Source: Actinomycetales bacterium
GTDB lineage: Bacteria; Actinomycetota; Actinomycetes; Actinomycetales; Dermatophilaceae
Assembly: GCA_016710385.1 (NCBI GenBank)
Contig: JADJVX010000017.1
Span: 930,001-994,000, forward strand
Length of the DNA stretch: 64,000 bases
Direction of reading: 5' to 3'
In this document: piece by piece, positions 45,711 through 54,346 of the stretch
How the letters are laid out: each line of letters starts with the position of its first letter
Position numbering within the stretch: position 1 is the first letter of the stretch
Notes under the pieces: model-generated
The model's input: only the letters and a program-made list of their open reading frames with translations
What the model was told of the DNA's origin: nothing
Database searches by the model: none
Translations under genes and position numbers: made by a program

Positions 45711-46908
45711 TGCACGCCCCGGTCGACACCGGGGCCTGGGCCGAGTTCGCGGCCTGCAACGCGGCTCCCGCTTCCTCGAGGGTGAGGGCATACCCGGTGT
45801 GGTCGTCGTCGACGGACCGAGCGAAGACCACACCCACCACTCGACCCGACGTGTCGAGCAGCGGTCCACCGCTGTTGCCCGACTCCACCCGTGCATACAG
45901 CGAGTAGATGTGCCGGGTCACGCCGGGGTGGCCGTAGATGTCCTGGCCGGTGGCCAGGATGCGGTCGCGCACCCGGGCTTCGTCGACCCGCAGCGGTCCG
46001 TCGAGCGGGAACCCGGCAATGACCGCGTCATCGCTGCGGCCGAGCGCTGCGCCCAGCGGCAGCGCGGGTGCGGTCAGCCGAGGGACCGCGATCACGGCCA
46101 GATCGCGGGCCGGGTCGAAGTGCACGACCGACCCGCGCAAGCCAGCGCCGACACCGCGCACCTGGACGGTCACCTCGCCGAGCCCGGAGACGACGTGAGC
46201 ATTGGTGAGCACCCGTTCGGGGGCGACGACGAATCCGCTGCCCTCCTGGCCCTGGCGGCATTCGGCAGCGATGCCGGTCACCTTGACCACCGAGTCGAGG
46301 GCCGCGGTCACCGCCGGTCGTCGCGCCAGATCGACACTCGGCGGGTCGACGGGGATGACCGGTTCGGTGCCCAACCCTTCGAAGACCCGGGGGAACCCGC
46401 CGCGGTCGAGCACCTGCCGGAAGCCGGCGAAAAGGTTGCCGGTCTCGGGCGGCACCACGGCGTCGACGACGGCCAGCACGCGTGATTCGCCGATCGCCTT
46501 CGACGCCGCCGACGACGCCAGCCCCCGCACCCCTCCGGCGACAAACCACACGAGCACCGAGACCGCCGTGACGGTGGCCAGGGCACCGAGGGCTGCGTCG
46601 AGGGCCTGCACCGGGCGGGCGTGGATATGACCGCGCATCCGCCGAGCGACGGACACGAGCACCGTCTGCCCGAGCACGGCCAGGGCAAAGACGACGAGCA
46701 CGAGCAGATAGCGGGCGGCCGAGGTGTGGCTCTGCGCCCAGTCCCATCGCCGCAGCACCTGTGGCAGCACGGTCATCGCCAGCGCCCCACCGCCGAGGAA
46801 GCCCACGAGCGACAGCGCCGAGACGAGCAGCCCCTGCCGGTAACCGGACACGGCATACCAGATCAGCACGCAGACGAGCAGGACGTCGACGACCAAGCCC
46901 CCTGTCAC
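45700..46908 (-). CDS. marP: MarP-family membrane serine protease
   Basis: 402 residues from the GTG at 46908, which overlaps the upstream NUDIX stop (GTGA). The N-terminal CvpA-like domain has four helices (residues 1-150). The periplasmic chymotrypsin-like domain has His in VLTNAHVV, Asp in FDPARDLAVIAV and Ser in VESGNSGGPLLD. Two cysteines (AAECRQGQEG and near the C-terminus in GACISG) match the disulfide of mycobacterial MarP, which is needed for survival at acid pH. The whole enzyme appears intact. Confidence 0.93.
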   Translation of the reverse strand: MTGGLVVDVLLVCVLIWYAVSGYRQGLLVSALSLVGFLGGGALAMTVLPQVLRRWDWAQSHTSAARYLLVLVVFALAVLGQTVLVSVARRMRGHIHARPVQALDAALGALATVTAVSVLVWFVAGGVRGLASSAASKAIGESRVLAVVDAVVPPETGNLFAGFRQVLDRGGFPRVFEGLGTEPVIPVDPPSVDLARRPAVTAALDSVVKVTGIAAECRQGQEGSGFVVAPERVLTNAHVVSGLGEVTVQVRGVGAGLRGSVVHFDPARDLAVIAVPRLTAPALPLGAALGRSDDAVIAGFPLDGPLRVDEARVRDRILATGQDIYGHPGVTRHIYSLYARVESGNSGGPLLDTSGRVVGVVFARSVDDDHTGYALTLEEAGAALQAANSAQAPVSTGACISG

Positions 46909-47624
46909 GACCGCCTCCCGTAGAAGCGCGGCGGCAGGGGCAACGTCCGGGAGGAGTCCCACGGGCGCGCGACGCCGGCCAGCTCCAGGGCCTTGTCGAT
47001 GATGCCGCCGGTGAAGCCCCACAGCAGCAGATCGCCGCCGAGGTCCCAGGCCGGGCCGCGGTAGCCCGAGGAATGCACGACGGTATGCCGGTTGTCCGGC
47101 TCGGTGAGGAAGGCGATGGGCACGCTCACGACCTGGGCGACCTCGTCGGGGTGCCCGACCGTGACCGGGGCGGGGTCGCGCCACCAGGCGATGATCGGCG
47201 CGACCGCGTAGTCGCTCACCGGCAGATAGAGCGAGGGCAGCCGGCCGACGATCTCGACGCCCGAGGTGTTGAGGTCGACCTCCTCGCGGGCCTCGCGCAG
47301 CGCGGCGGCGACGACGTCCTCGTCCTCGGGGTCGACCCGCCCCCCGGGGAAGGCCACCTGGCCGGCGTGGGCCCGCAGGCTGTGGGCGCGTTCGATGAGC
47401 AGCAGCGATTCCTCGCCGTCCGGGTTGGGCCCGAAGAGCACGAGCACTGCCGACTCCCGGAATCCGGCCTCCGGCGGCAGGAACCGGCTGAACCACGACG
47501 CGTCGACCTCGCCCGCGCGCTGGACGATCTGCTCGACCCAGGGCGGACGCGGCAAGCCATTCGGCCCCGCGCGGGCCGGGACGAGCGAGGCGCCGTGTGC
47601 GACGCGGTGCGGCAGGGGGCTCAC
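46905..47624 (-). CDS. NUDIX hydrolase, CoA pyrophosphatase type
   Basis: 239 residues from the GTG at 47624, overlapping the nth stop (GTGA). The NUDIX box is GGRVDPEDEDVVAAALREAREEVDL in two parts (GGRVDPEDEDVV, AALREAREEVDL), and RAHAGQVAFPGG just before it is the CoA-pyrophosphatase signature. It probably hydrolyses CoA or acyl-CoA to 4'-phosphopantetheine and 3',5'-ADP. It forms a tight operon nth-NUDIX-marP. Confidence 0.9.
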   Translation of the reverse strand: MSPLPHRVAHGASLVPARAGPNGLPRPPWVEQIVQRAGEVDASWFSRFLPPEAGFRESAVLVLFGPNPDGEESLLLIERAHSLRAHAGQVAFPGGRVDPEDEDVVAAALREAREEVDLNTSGVEIVGRLPSLYLPVSDYAVAPIIAWWRDPAPVTVGHPDEVAQVVSVPIAFLTEPDNRHTVVHSSGYRGPAWDLGGDLLLWGFTGGIIDKALELAGVARPWDSSRTLPLPPRFYGRRS

Positions 47625-48364
47625 GCGTCGGCCCGAGGGGGCGCGAGTTCGTAGGCGAGCAGCTTCCGGGCGCGCTCCGGGTCGGTCTCGCCGGTGCCGT
47701 ATGCCGGGCACCACCGGGCGACCGGGCAGGCACCACACGCGGGCTTGCGGGCATGGCAGGTGCGGCGGCCGTGGAAGATGATGACGTGGCTGAGCATGGT
47801 CCAGTCGCGCCGGGGGATGAGCGCCCCGATGGCGTGCTCGACCTTGACCGGGTCGGTCTCTTCGGTCCAGCCGAAGCGACGCACCAGCCGGCCGAAGTGG
47901 GTGTCGACGGTGATGCCCGGCACGCCGAAAGCGTTGCCCAACACGACATTTGCGGTCTTGCGGCCGACTCCGGGAAGGGTGACCAGGTCGCTGAGCCGAC
48001 CGGGCACCTCGCCGCCGAAGCGCTCGACGAGGGCCTGGCCGAGCTTGAGCACCGAGTCGGTCTTGGCCCGGAAGAAGCCCGTCGAGCGGATGATCTCCTC
48101 GACCTCGGCCCGGTCGGCACCGGCATACTCGGCGGCCGTGCGATAGCGCGCAAACAGCACGGGAGTCACCTGGTTGACCCGGACGTCGGTGGTCTGGGCC
48201 GACAGGATCGTCGCGACGAGCAACTCCAGCGGCGTGGTGAAGTCGAGTTCACAGTGGGCATATGGATAGTGCTCTGCCAGAACGCGATACATGAGCCGCG
48301 CGCGCCGGGTCAGGGCGAGCGGGGTCTCCTCGGAAGAGACGCCGCGGCGGGCAGGAGGGGGCAC
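47621..48364 (-). CDS. nth: Endonuclease III
   Basis: 247 residues from the GTG at 48364, chosen because a TACCCT element lies 7 bases before it. Helix-hairpin-helix LPGVGRKTANVV with the catalytic Lys, catalytic Asp in GITVDTHFGRL, and an iron-sulfur cluster motif at the C-terminus (CHARKPACGACPVARWC, four cysteines). It removes oxidised pyrimidines from DNA. The gene is divergent from crp and heads the operon with NUDIX and marP. Confidence 0.95.
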   Translation of the reverse strand: MPPPARRGVSSEETPLALTRRARLMYRVLAEHYPYAHCELDFTTPLELLVATILSAQTTDVRVNQVTPVLFARYRTAAEYAGADRAEVEEIIRSTGFFRAKTDSVLKLGQALVERFGGEVPGRLSDLVTLPGVGRKTANVVLGNAFGVPGITVDTHFGRLVRRFGWTEETDPVKVEHAIGALIPRRDWTMLSHVIIFHGRRTCHARKPACGACPVARWCPAYGTGETDPERARKLLAYELAPPRADA

Positions 48365-48371
48365 GCACGAC

Positions 48372-48377
48372 AGGGTA
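48372..48377 (-). promoter_or_regulatory. -10 element of nth (leaderless)
   Basis: TACCCT on the minus strand, 7 bases, then the GTG at 48364. It predicts that the nth-NUDIX-marP message starts at the nth start codon. Confidence 0.5.
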
Positions 48378-48456
48378 ACTCCCGCTCGGGTGGGCCAGGT
48401 GACCGTTGGCCGACCGGACGGCCCGGTCGCGGGCACCCCGTAGGAGCGCGGCGGGG

Positions 48457-48472
48457 AGTGACATGGCACACT
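48457..48472. promoter_or_regulatory. Candidate CRP-family site upstream of crp
   Basis: AGTGACATGGCACACT: AGTG and CACT arms 8 bases apart, matching the GTG-N8-CAC core of the Crp/GlxR consensus TGTGA-N6-TCACA with an A for T in one half-site. It ends 8 bases before the GTG of crp, so the regulator could repress itself. Confidence 0.5.
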
Positions 48473-48479
48473 GTGCGAC

Positions 48480-49157
48480 GTGGATCACGACGTGGTGCGA
48501 CGCGCTCCCCTATTCGCCGCTCTGGACGACGAGGCCGCTGCGGCCCTGTTGCGAGAGATGCAGCCGTGTCGCCTGGAGCGAGGCGACATCCTCTTCCGCG
48601 AGGGCGACCCCGGCGACACCCTCTTCATCATCGGCGAGGGCAAAGTCAAGCTCGGGCGCACGAGTTCCGACGGGCGGGAAAACCTCATCGCGATCCTCGG
48701 CCCGAGTGAGATGTTCGGCGAGCTGTCCCTCTTCGACCCAGGCCCCCGCACCATGACGGTCACCGCAGTGGCCGAGACCCAGCTCATCGGGTTGGGCAAC
48801 GACTCGCTCACCTCCTTGCTCTCCGGTCGCCCCGAGGTGGCCAAGGCCCTGCTCGCGGCGCTGGCCCAGCGGCTGCGCAAGACCAACGAGCACCTGGCCG
48901 ACCTCGTCTTCACCGACGTGCCCGGGCGGGTGGCCAAGGCCCTGCTCGACCTGGCCAACCGATTCGGCTGTCCGGTCGAAGAGGGCATCATGGTGAGCCA
49001 CGACCTCACCCAGGAAGAGCTCGCCCAGCTCGTCGGCGCCTCCCGTGAGACGGTCAACAAGGCGCTGGCCGACTTCGCCACCCGCGGCTGGCTCAAGCTC
49101 GAGGCCCGCGCGGTGCTGCTGCTCGACGTCGAGCGGCTCAAGCGTCGCGCCCGCTAG
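48480..49157 (+). CDS. crp: CRP/FNR-family regulator (cAMP-type Crp)
   Basis: 225 residues. The cyclic-nucleotide-binding domain has ILFREGDPGDTLFIIGEGKVKLG and the phosphate-binding FGELSLFDPGPRTMTVTA (motif GELSLFDxxPRT typical of actinobacterial cAMP receptors). The C-terminal HTH reads LTQEELAQLVGASRETVNKALADFATRGWL. It is the orthologue position of M. tuberculosis Rv3676 (Crp) and of GlxR. It is a global regulator of carbon and respiratory genes. It starts with GTG and may be leaderless. Confidence 0.94.
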   Translation: MDHDVVRRAPLFAALDDEAAAALLREMQPCRLERGDILFREGDPGDTLFIIGEGKVKLGRTSSDGRENLIAILGPSEMFGELSLFDPGPRTMTVTAVAETQLIGLGNDSLTSLLSGRPEVAKALLAALAQRLRKTNEHLADLVFTDVPGRVAKALLDLANRFGCPVEEGIMVSHDLTQEELAQLVGASRETVNKALADFATRGWLKLEARAVLLLDVERLKRRAR

Positions 49158-50035
49158 ACCTGACCCTCGAGATAGGCCAGCTGGGCCCGCACGCTGAGCT
49201 CGGCGGCACCCCACACCGCGCGAGGCACGTCGGCATAGACGACCTCGACGACCTCTCTCGGGGTGCGCGCCCCGGCCGCCATCGCGGCCCGCACCTGCTC
49301 CAGCCGCTCGACCCGGTGGGCGAGGTAGTGCGCCAGCACCGCGCTCGCGTCGGGTAGATCAGGGCCGTGGCCCGGCAGCACGTGGGTCACCGCGCCCGTG
49401 CCGCACAGCGCCGCGATCCGCTCCAACGACTCCAGGTATGCCGTGAGCTCACCGTCGGGCCAGGCCACCACCGAGGTGCCGCGGCCGAGCACGGTGTCGC
49501 CGGTGAGCAAGGCGGTGTCGGCCGGCAGCAGGAACGACACCGAGTCGGCGGTGTGACCAGGAGTTGTGACGACGACGAGATCCAGCCCGCCGACGCTCAA
49601 CCGGTCACCGTCGGACAGATCGTCATGGCCGGCTCCGATGGCCCGCACCGCTCGCAGCGGCGCCCCGACCAACTCGGCGAACTCCACGGCGGCCTCGGCG
49701 TGGTCGGCGTGGTCATGGGTGAGCAGCACCAGCCCGACCCGAGCCTCGGCAGCCGTGGCCACGGCCTGCACCCGGTCGAGGTGCCCGCGGTCGAGCGGTC
49801 CCGGGTCGACGACGACCGACATCGAGGAGCCCGGCTCGCGCAGCACCCAGGTGTTGGTGCCGTCGAGGGTCATCACGCCGGGATTGGGGGCCAGGATGCA
49901 CTCGGCCCGCTCGGTCACCCGACGGGAGCTCCAGCTCGCCGGCACCGACGGCAACGCCGGCACCGACGGCACCGACGGCACCGACGGCACCGACGGCACC
50001 GACGGCACCGCCGGCATACCGGACTGTGCGGACAC
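49154..50035 (-). CDS. Metallo-beta-lactamase-fold hydrolase
   Basis: 293 residues if the GTG at 50035 is used. Zinc ligands are present in LTHDHADHAEAA (HxHxDH), TPGHTADS and LLTGDTVLG; a final His lies in HVLPGHGPDL. The family sequence APNPGVMTLDGTNTW is conserved. The N-terminus carries tandem Pro-Ser-Val repeats encoded by a 9-base DNA repeat and may be partly untranslated; starting at VTERAEC would remove them. It may be a glyoxalase II- or LACTB2-like nuclease/hydrolase; the substrate is not evident. It overlaps crp tail to tail by 4 bases. Confidence 0.88.
   Translation of the reverse strand: MSAQSGMPAVPSVPSVPSVPSVPSVPALPSVPASWSSRRVTERAECILAPNPGVMTLDGTNTWVLREPGSSMSVVVDPGPLDRGHLDRVQAVATAAEARVGLVLLTHDHADHAEAAVEFAELVGAPLRAVRAIGAGHDDLSDGDRLSVGGLDLVVVTTPGHTADSVSFLLPADTALLTGDTVLGRGTSVVAWPDGELTAYLESLERIAALCGTGAVTHVLPGHGPDLPDASAVLAHYLAHRVERLEQVRAAMAAGARTPREVVEVVYADVPRAVWGAAELSVRAQLAYLEGQV
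49941..50012. repeat. 9-base tandem repeat in the MBL hydrolase N-terminus
   Basis: The unit GGCACCGAC is repeated five times in tandem (49959-50003) with variant copies on each side, encoding on the minus strand a run of Val-Pro-Ser. The unit is a multiple of three, so gain or loss would change the length of the N-terminus without a frameshift. Confidence 0.9.
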
Positions 50036-50043
50036 CGGCGAAC

Positions 50044-50892
50044 TCAGCCCGGCAGCTGCGAGCGGGTGACCAGCTCACCCGCTTCATTGCGGGCCAGCAC
50101 CGGACGGATGAGCCGGATCACCGGCTCCTCGGCGAAGAACTCGGCGGCGCTGGCGGCCCGCGCGAGGTCTTCCAGGCACACGACGGTCGGCGGCATGAGG
50201 ATGGCCTTGCCCGCCTCGCGGTCGGCCAGGACGTCACCCGGGCGGAACCAGCCGGAGTGCTGCGCCTCGCTGGTCTCCCCGTCGGCGGTCGCCCCCTCGG
50301 GCATGAGCGCCGCGAAGATCCGCGCATCGAATTGCCGCGGCTCGATCTCGGGGGTCATCCAATGCGCATGGGCCCGCAGCAGGTCGGTGCGCAGCAGCAG
50401 GCCCTCATCGCGCAGCACCTCGCCCAGCGATGCCTCGCGGGCGACCAGACGCCGACGCAACGCTTGCCACCGCTCGCTGCGGGTGTCGACCAGGCGACCG
50501 TCCTCGAGCCGGGAGGCGAAGAGCACGCCGCACTCCTCGAAGACCTCACGGACGGCGGCGACGAGGATCTCGCGGGTGAGCTGCTCATCGGAGTCGAGGC
50601 GAGCGGCCCAGGCGTGCACGGGCGGCCCGGCCCAGGGCAACTCGGCGCCGTCGCGGCGGTCGACGCCGCCGCCGGGAAAGACCAAGGTGTTGGGCGCGAA
50701 CGCCATCGTGGCCACCCGCAGCAGCATGAAGACCTCGACGCCCTGGCCGTCCTCCCGGTCGCGCACGAGCATGACCGTCGCGGCGGGGCGAGCCGGGGGT
50801 GCGGCCGGGCGACCGGCCGCCTCCCACTCGCGTGCGTGCGCGTCCAAGGCAGGGGTATACCGGGTGGGGAAGTCACGGGTCACGCTCGCCAC
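50044..50892 (-). CDS. NUDIX hydrolase, NUDT19-like
   Basis: 282 residues; GTG start at 50892 with AGGAGG five bases upstream. The NUDIX fold is LVFPGGGVDRRDGAELP, then a long insertion before REVFEECGVLF, as in the NUDT19/acyl-CoA diphosphatase subgroup, in which the insertion splits the usual box. The C-terminal half (AHWMTPEIEPRQFDARIFAA) is the subgroup's conserved second region. Substrate uncertain, probably a CoA derivative. It lies between the MBL hydrolase and ridA on the same strand. Confidence 0.85.
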   Translation of the reverse strand: MASVTRDFPTRYTPALDAHAREWEAAGRPAAPPARPAATVMLVRDREDGQGVEVFMLLRVATMAFAPNTLVFPGGGVDRRDGAELPWAGPPVHAWAARLDSDEQLTREILVAAVREVFEECGVLFASRLEDGRLVDTRSERWQALRRRLVAREASLGEVLRDEGLLLRTDLLRAHAHWMTPEIEPRQFDARIFAALMPEGATADGETSEAQHSGWFRPGDVLADREAGKAILMPPTVVCLEDLARAASAAEFFAEEPVIRLIRPVLARNEAGELVTRSQLPG

Positions 50893-50921
50893 GCGGGCCT
50901 CCTGAGTGCTGCTGGTGAAGG

Positions 50922-51410
50922 TCAGTCGCGGGGCGCGACGGAGACGACGATCTCGACTTCGACCGGGGCACCGAGCGGCAGCGCCGCGACCCCGACCGCC
51001 GACCGGGCATGGACGCCCGCGTCGCCGAAGGCCGCGCCGAGCAGCTCGCTGGCTCCGTTGATGACGCCCGGGTGCCCGGTGAACGCCGGGTCGGACGCGA
51101 CGAAGCCGACGACCTTGACCACGCGAGTCACCAGGTCGAGGTCACCGACGACCGCCTTGACCGCGGCGATGGCGTTGAGCGCGCTCGCGGCCGCCAACTC
51201 CTTGGCCTGCGCCGGGCTGACCAGCCCTTCGCCCTCGCCGACCTGGCCCGTGGCGGCCATCGCGCCATTGACCATCGGCAACTGGCCGGAGGTGAACACG
51301 AGGTCACCCTCACGCAACGCGGGGACATAGGCCCCGACCGGCATGACCACCTCGGGGACGGTGATGCCCAGCTGCGCCAGACGCGATTCGACCTGACCAA
51401 GCGCGCCCAT
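50922..51410 (-). CDS. ridA: RidA-family protein (YjgF/YER057c/UK114)
   Basis: 162 residues from the ATG at 51410. FTSGQLPMVNG and GVAALPLGAPVEVEIVVSV are the RidA motifs; the subfamily with VVKVVGFVASDPAFTGHPGVING is the actinobacterial group lacking the strictly conserved catalytic Arg near the C-terminus (here VEVEI in its place), so deaminase activity on 2-aminoacrylate is uncertain. Its start overlaps by one base the stop of the small DUF4177 gene, making the two an operon. Confidence 0.9.
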   Translation of the reverse strand: MGALGQVESRLAQLGITVPEVVMPVGAYVPALREGDLVFTSGQLPMVNGAMAATGQVGEGEGLVSPAQAKELAAASALNAIAAVKAVVGDLDLVTRVVKVVGFVASDPAFTGHPGVINGASELLGAAFGDAGVHARSAVGVAALPLGAPVEVEIVVSVAPRD

Positions 51411-51583
51411 CACGCACCTGCCGTCTTGGGGCGCTTGAGGTAAGCCACCAGGCTGGTGCCGTCGGGGCCGGGCACGACCTGCACGAGCTCCCAGCCGTCG
51501 GCCCCCCAGTTGTCGAGGATCGCCTTGGTCGCATGGACGATGAGGGGGACGGTCGCGTATTCCCAGGTGGTGAGTGCGCTCAT
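51410..51583 (-). CDS. Small DUF4177 protein
   Basis: 57 residues, starting MSALTTWEYATVPLIVHATK and ending VAYLKRPKTAGA. The pattern TWEYATVPL, a short helix, then GWELVQVV and a final strand is that of DUF4177. It is a conserved small partner in this locus (mycobacterial Rv3678A position, from memory). It is easily missed because of its size. The stop and the ridA ATG share one base (TGATG). Function unknown. Confidence 0.85.
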   Translation of the reverse strand: MSALTTWEYATVPLIVHATKAILDNWGADGWELVQVVPGPDGTSLVAYLKRPKTAGA

Positions 51584-51618
51584 GCGGTCACTCTAGAGGG
51601 GAGGGCCGACGGACGGCA

Positions 51619-51624
51619 TACGCT
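51619..51624 (+). promoter_or_regulatory. -10 element of the first arsA-type gene (leaderless)
   Basis: TACGCT, 6 bases, then the ATG at 51631; both the element and the start codon overlap GTATGCCG-type words. Confidence 0.5.
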
Positions 51625-51630
51625 CTCGGT

Positions 51631-52737
51631 ATGCCGTCGACGTCACCACCCGCCCGCGCAAGCGGCTGGCCCGGAGTCCGGTTGCATGTGGTGACCGGCA
51701 AGGGCGGCACCGGCAAGACGACCGTGGCGGCGGCCTTGGCGCTGGCGCTGGCCGGGCGCGGTGCCCGCGTGCTCCTGGCGGAGGTCGAGGACCGACAAGG
51801 CATCAGCCAGGCCTTCGACGTCCCGCCGCTGCCGCCGACCGAGGTGCCGATCGTGTCCTACGACCACGGCGGTCAGGTGGTGGGGTTGGCCGTCGACGCC
51901 AAGGCGGCGCTGCTGGAATACCTTCAGCTGTTCTACCGACTGGGGCGCGCCGGAGGGGTGCTCGAGCGGTTCGGGGCGATCGACTTCGCGACGACCATCG
52001 CTCCCGGAGTGCGCGATGTGCTGCTCATCGGGCGGGTCTACGAAGCCAGTCGCCGCCGGGTGGATGCCAAGCACCACCGGCACAGCGACACCAGCCCGCT
52101 GGCCTACGACGCGATCGTGCTCGACGCTCCACCGACCGGGCGGATCGGGCGTTTCCTCACCGTGGGATCTGAGGTTGCCGGACTCGCGCGGATGGGTCCC
52201 ATTCGGGCACAAGGAGATTCGGTCAACGAGCTCCTCACCTCGCCCGCCACCCGGATCCACGTGGTGACCCTGCTGGAGGAGATGCCGGTGCAGGAGACCA
52301 TCGACGCGGTCGCCGAGTTGCGCGGCCTGGGCATGGCGATGGGCGCGATCGTCGTCAACCAGGCCCGGTTGGCCGACGGCGAAGACTTCCCGAACGCATC
52401 AGCTCGGGCCTGGGCGGGTGCAGGAGCTGTCGCCGATCTCACCGACTGGGTCGACACCCTCACCGCGGACCTGCCCACCGTCGGCATCGAACCCAAGCCC
52501 GCGCTGGTGACCGGCCTGGTCGAGCAGGTGCGCGACCATGCCGCCCGCGAGGACCTCGAGCGCACCCATCTCGACGCGCTACAGCAGCTCGAGCTGCCCA
52601 TCGTCAGCGTGCCCGCCCTCCTGGACGGCATCGACCCCGATGCGCTGCGCGAGATCGCCGGGCTGCTCACCGACCAGGGGATGGCCGGCCGGATGACCGC
52701 GCGAGCGACCGGACGTGGCACCGGGGGCAGCCGATGA
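51631..52737 (+). CDS. ArsA/Get3-family ATPase (first of pair)
   Basis: 368 residues. The deviant Walker A is VVTGKGGTGKTTVAAALA and the switch region VLDAPPTGRIGRFLTVG. Long helical insertions follow, as in the Get3/ArsA superfamily. Its paralogue starts four bases before this stop (ATGA), so the pair is translated as a unit; the two probably make a heterodimer. The pair equals Rv3679/Rv3680 of M. tuberculosis by order. No arsenic genes are nearby, so a role other than arsenite export is likely. Confidence 0.9.
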   Translation: MPSTSPPARASGWPGVRLHVVTGKGGTGKTTVAAALALALAGRGARVLLAEVEDRQGISQAFDVPPLPPTEVPIVSYDHGGQVVGLAVDAKAALLEYLQLFYRLGRAGGVLERFGAIDFATTIAPGVRDVLLIGRVYEASRRRVDAKHHRHSDTSPLAYDAIVLDAPPTGRIGRFLTVGSEVAGLARMGPIRAQGDSVNELLTSPATRIHVVTLLEEMPVQETIDAVAELRGLGMAMGAIVVNQARLADGEDFPNASARAWAGAGAVADLTDWVDTLTADLPTVGIEPKPALVTGLVEQVRDHAAREDLERTHLDALQQLELPIVSVPALLDGIDPDALREIAGLLTDQGMAGRMTARATGRGTGGSR

Positions 52738-53867
52738 GCGCCACTCTGGACCTCGACGCAGTCTTGGCCGACCGGCATACCCGGATCGTCGTCTGTTGTG
52801 GATCGGGAGGGGTCGGAAAGACCACGACGGCAGCCGCATTGGCGCTGCGGGCCGCGGAGTGCGGGCGTCGCGTCTGTGTCTTGACCATCGACCCGGCCCG
52901 GCGGCTGGCCCAGTCGCTCGGCCTGGTCGAACTCGACAACACCCCGCGGCCGGTCGCCGGACTCGACACCTCGGCCGGAGGCCACCTCGACGCGATGATG
53001 CTCGACATGAAGCGCACCTTCGACGAGGTGGTGCTCGCGCATGCCTCCCCCGACCACGCCGCGCAGATCCTCGCCAACCCGTTCTATCAAGCCGTGTCCT
53101 CGTCCTTCGCCGGCACCCAGGAATACATGGCGATGGAGAAGCTCGGTCAGCTGCGGGCCCAGGCCGATCGCGACGGCCGGTGGGACCTCGTCGTCGTCGA
53201 CACCCCGCCCTCGCGCTCGGCGTTGGACTTCCTCGACGCACCCAAACGGCTCGGGTCCTTCCTCGACGGGCGGTTCATCCGGCTCATCTCGGCCCCGGCC
53301 AAGGTCGGCGGGCGCGGGGCGTTGCGGCTGGTCAACGTGGGGATCGGCCTGGTGTCCAAGACCCTCACCACGGTGCTCGGCGGCGAGATGCTCCGCGACG
53401 TGCAGACCTTCGTCAATGCGCTCGACACGATGTTCGGCGGCTTCCGCGATCGGGCCGACCAGACCTATGCGCTGCTCAAGGACGGCGGCACGGCTTTCGT
53501 CGTCGTCGCGGCTCCCGAGCGCGACGCCTTACGCGAGGCGAGCTACTTCGTGGCCCGCTTGGACAGCGACGGTATGCCGCTCGCCGGGGTCGTCGTCAAC
53601 CGGCTCGCACCCGAGCCGGTCGCCGGATTGTCTGCTGCACGGGCGCGCGCAGCGGCCGAAACGCTGGAGGATGCCGGGCACGCCGGGAGCGCGGCCGTGT
53701 TGACCTTGCACGCTCGCCTGTCGGATCTGGCTGCCCGGCAACGGAATCTGGTGCGCCGCTTCACGGCCGGGCACCCCGGGATCCCCGTGGTCACGGTCGC
53801 CGCGCTGGCTCAGGACGTGCACGACCTCGACGGATTGCGCGAGGTGGGCGCCGGATTGGCCGGCTGA
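52734..53867 (+). CDS. ArsA/Get3-family ATPase (second of pair)
   Basis: 377 residues. Walker A is VVCCGSGGVGKTTTAAALAL, with the signature lysine of the family; VLTIDPARRLAQSLGL is switch I-like and VVDTPPSRSALDFLD the switch II motif. The cysteines of arsenite-binding ArsA are missing, arguing against arsenite as substrate. It is translationally coupled to the first ATPase. Downstream lies the divergent/convergent region to whiB. Confidence 0.93.
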   Translation: MSATLDLDAVLADRHTRIVVCCGSGGVGKTTTAAALALRAAECGRRVCVLTIDPARRLAQSLGLVELDNTPRPVAGLDTSAGGHLDAMMLDMKRTFDEVVLAHASPDHAAQILANPFYQAVSSSFAGTQEYMAMEKLGQLRAQADRDGRWDLVVVDTPPSRSALDFLDAPKRLGSFLDGRFIRLISAPAKVGGRGALRLVNVGIGLVSKTLTTVLGGEMLRDVQTFVNALDTMFGGFRDRADQTYALLKDGGTAFVVVAAPERDALREASYFVARLDSDGMPLAGVVVNRLAPEPVAGLSAARARAAAETLEDAGHAGSAAVLTLHARLSDLAARQRNLVRRFTAGHPGIPVVTVAALAQDVHDLDGLREVGAGLAG

Positions 53868-53962
53868 CGCGGTCCCACCCGACCCACGGCATACCGGACT
53901 GGCGCGACGGGCGCCGGCCGCACGGCATACCGAAGCAGTCTGGGTCTTCGCCCCTGGAGAGG

Positions 53963-54035
53963 GACGCGCGGCCGAGCGGAGCAATGGCACTCTCCCCCCA
54001 GAGAAACCCCCGAGGCTGCCGCCCGGCCGCGCGTC
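53963..54035. terminator. Inverted repeat between convergent arsA and whiB genes
   Basis: GACGCGCGGCC and GGCCGCGCGTC are perfect 11-base arms separated by 51 bases, whose interior also has complementary G/C-rich parts. It ends 2 bases from the whiB stop and probably ends transcription from both directions. Confidence 0.45.
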
Positions 54036-54037
54036 GT

Positions 54038-54346
54038 TCAGGAGGCCGCGACGTCTGCGCGTCCGGCGCCGGCCGATGCGAACAAAGCCCACCACGAGAC
54101 GACGCCGGGCTTGCGCCGCAAGAGCGCTCGCCGTTCCCGCTCCGTCATCCCGCCCCACACCCCGAACTCGGTGCGATTGTCCAGAGCCTCGGCGAGGCAC
54201 TCCGCGATGACGGGGCAGCGTTGGCACACCATTTTCGCCTGCTGCTGGGCCGCACCTCTGACAAACAGCTCGTCCGGGTGGAGAGTGACGCAGGCGCCAA
54301 GCGACGCCCATTCGGCACGCATCGTGCCGAAGGCTGGTGTGGACAT
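54038..54346 (-). CDS. whiB4: WhiB-family iron-sulfur regulator (WhiB4-like)
   Basis: 102 residues from the ATG at 54346 (GGAGGG six bases upstream). Four cysteines: GACVTLHP, then MVCQRCPVIAEC (C-x2-C-x5-C), binding a [4Fe-4S] cluster, followed by the turn GVWGGMTERERRALLRRK, the usual DNA-contact region. Position between the ArsA pair and the PBP gene matches M. tuberculosis whiB4, a redox-responsive regulator. The start at a GTG upstream was rejected because of the missing SD. Confidence 0.93.
   Translation of the reverse strand: MSTPAFGTMRAEWASLGACVTLHPDELFVRGAAQQQAKMVCQRCPVIAECLAEALDNRTEFGVWGGMTERERRALLRRKPGVVSWWALFASAGAGRADVAAS

Noticed and set aside
51631..53867. Arsenic-resistance genes
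   Set aside because: The two ArsA-type ATPases lack arsenite-binding cysteines and have no arsB/arsC/arsR neighbours; the locus matches the conserved WhiB-associated pair.
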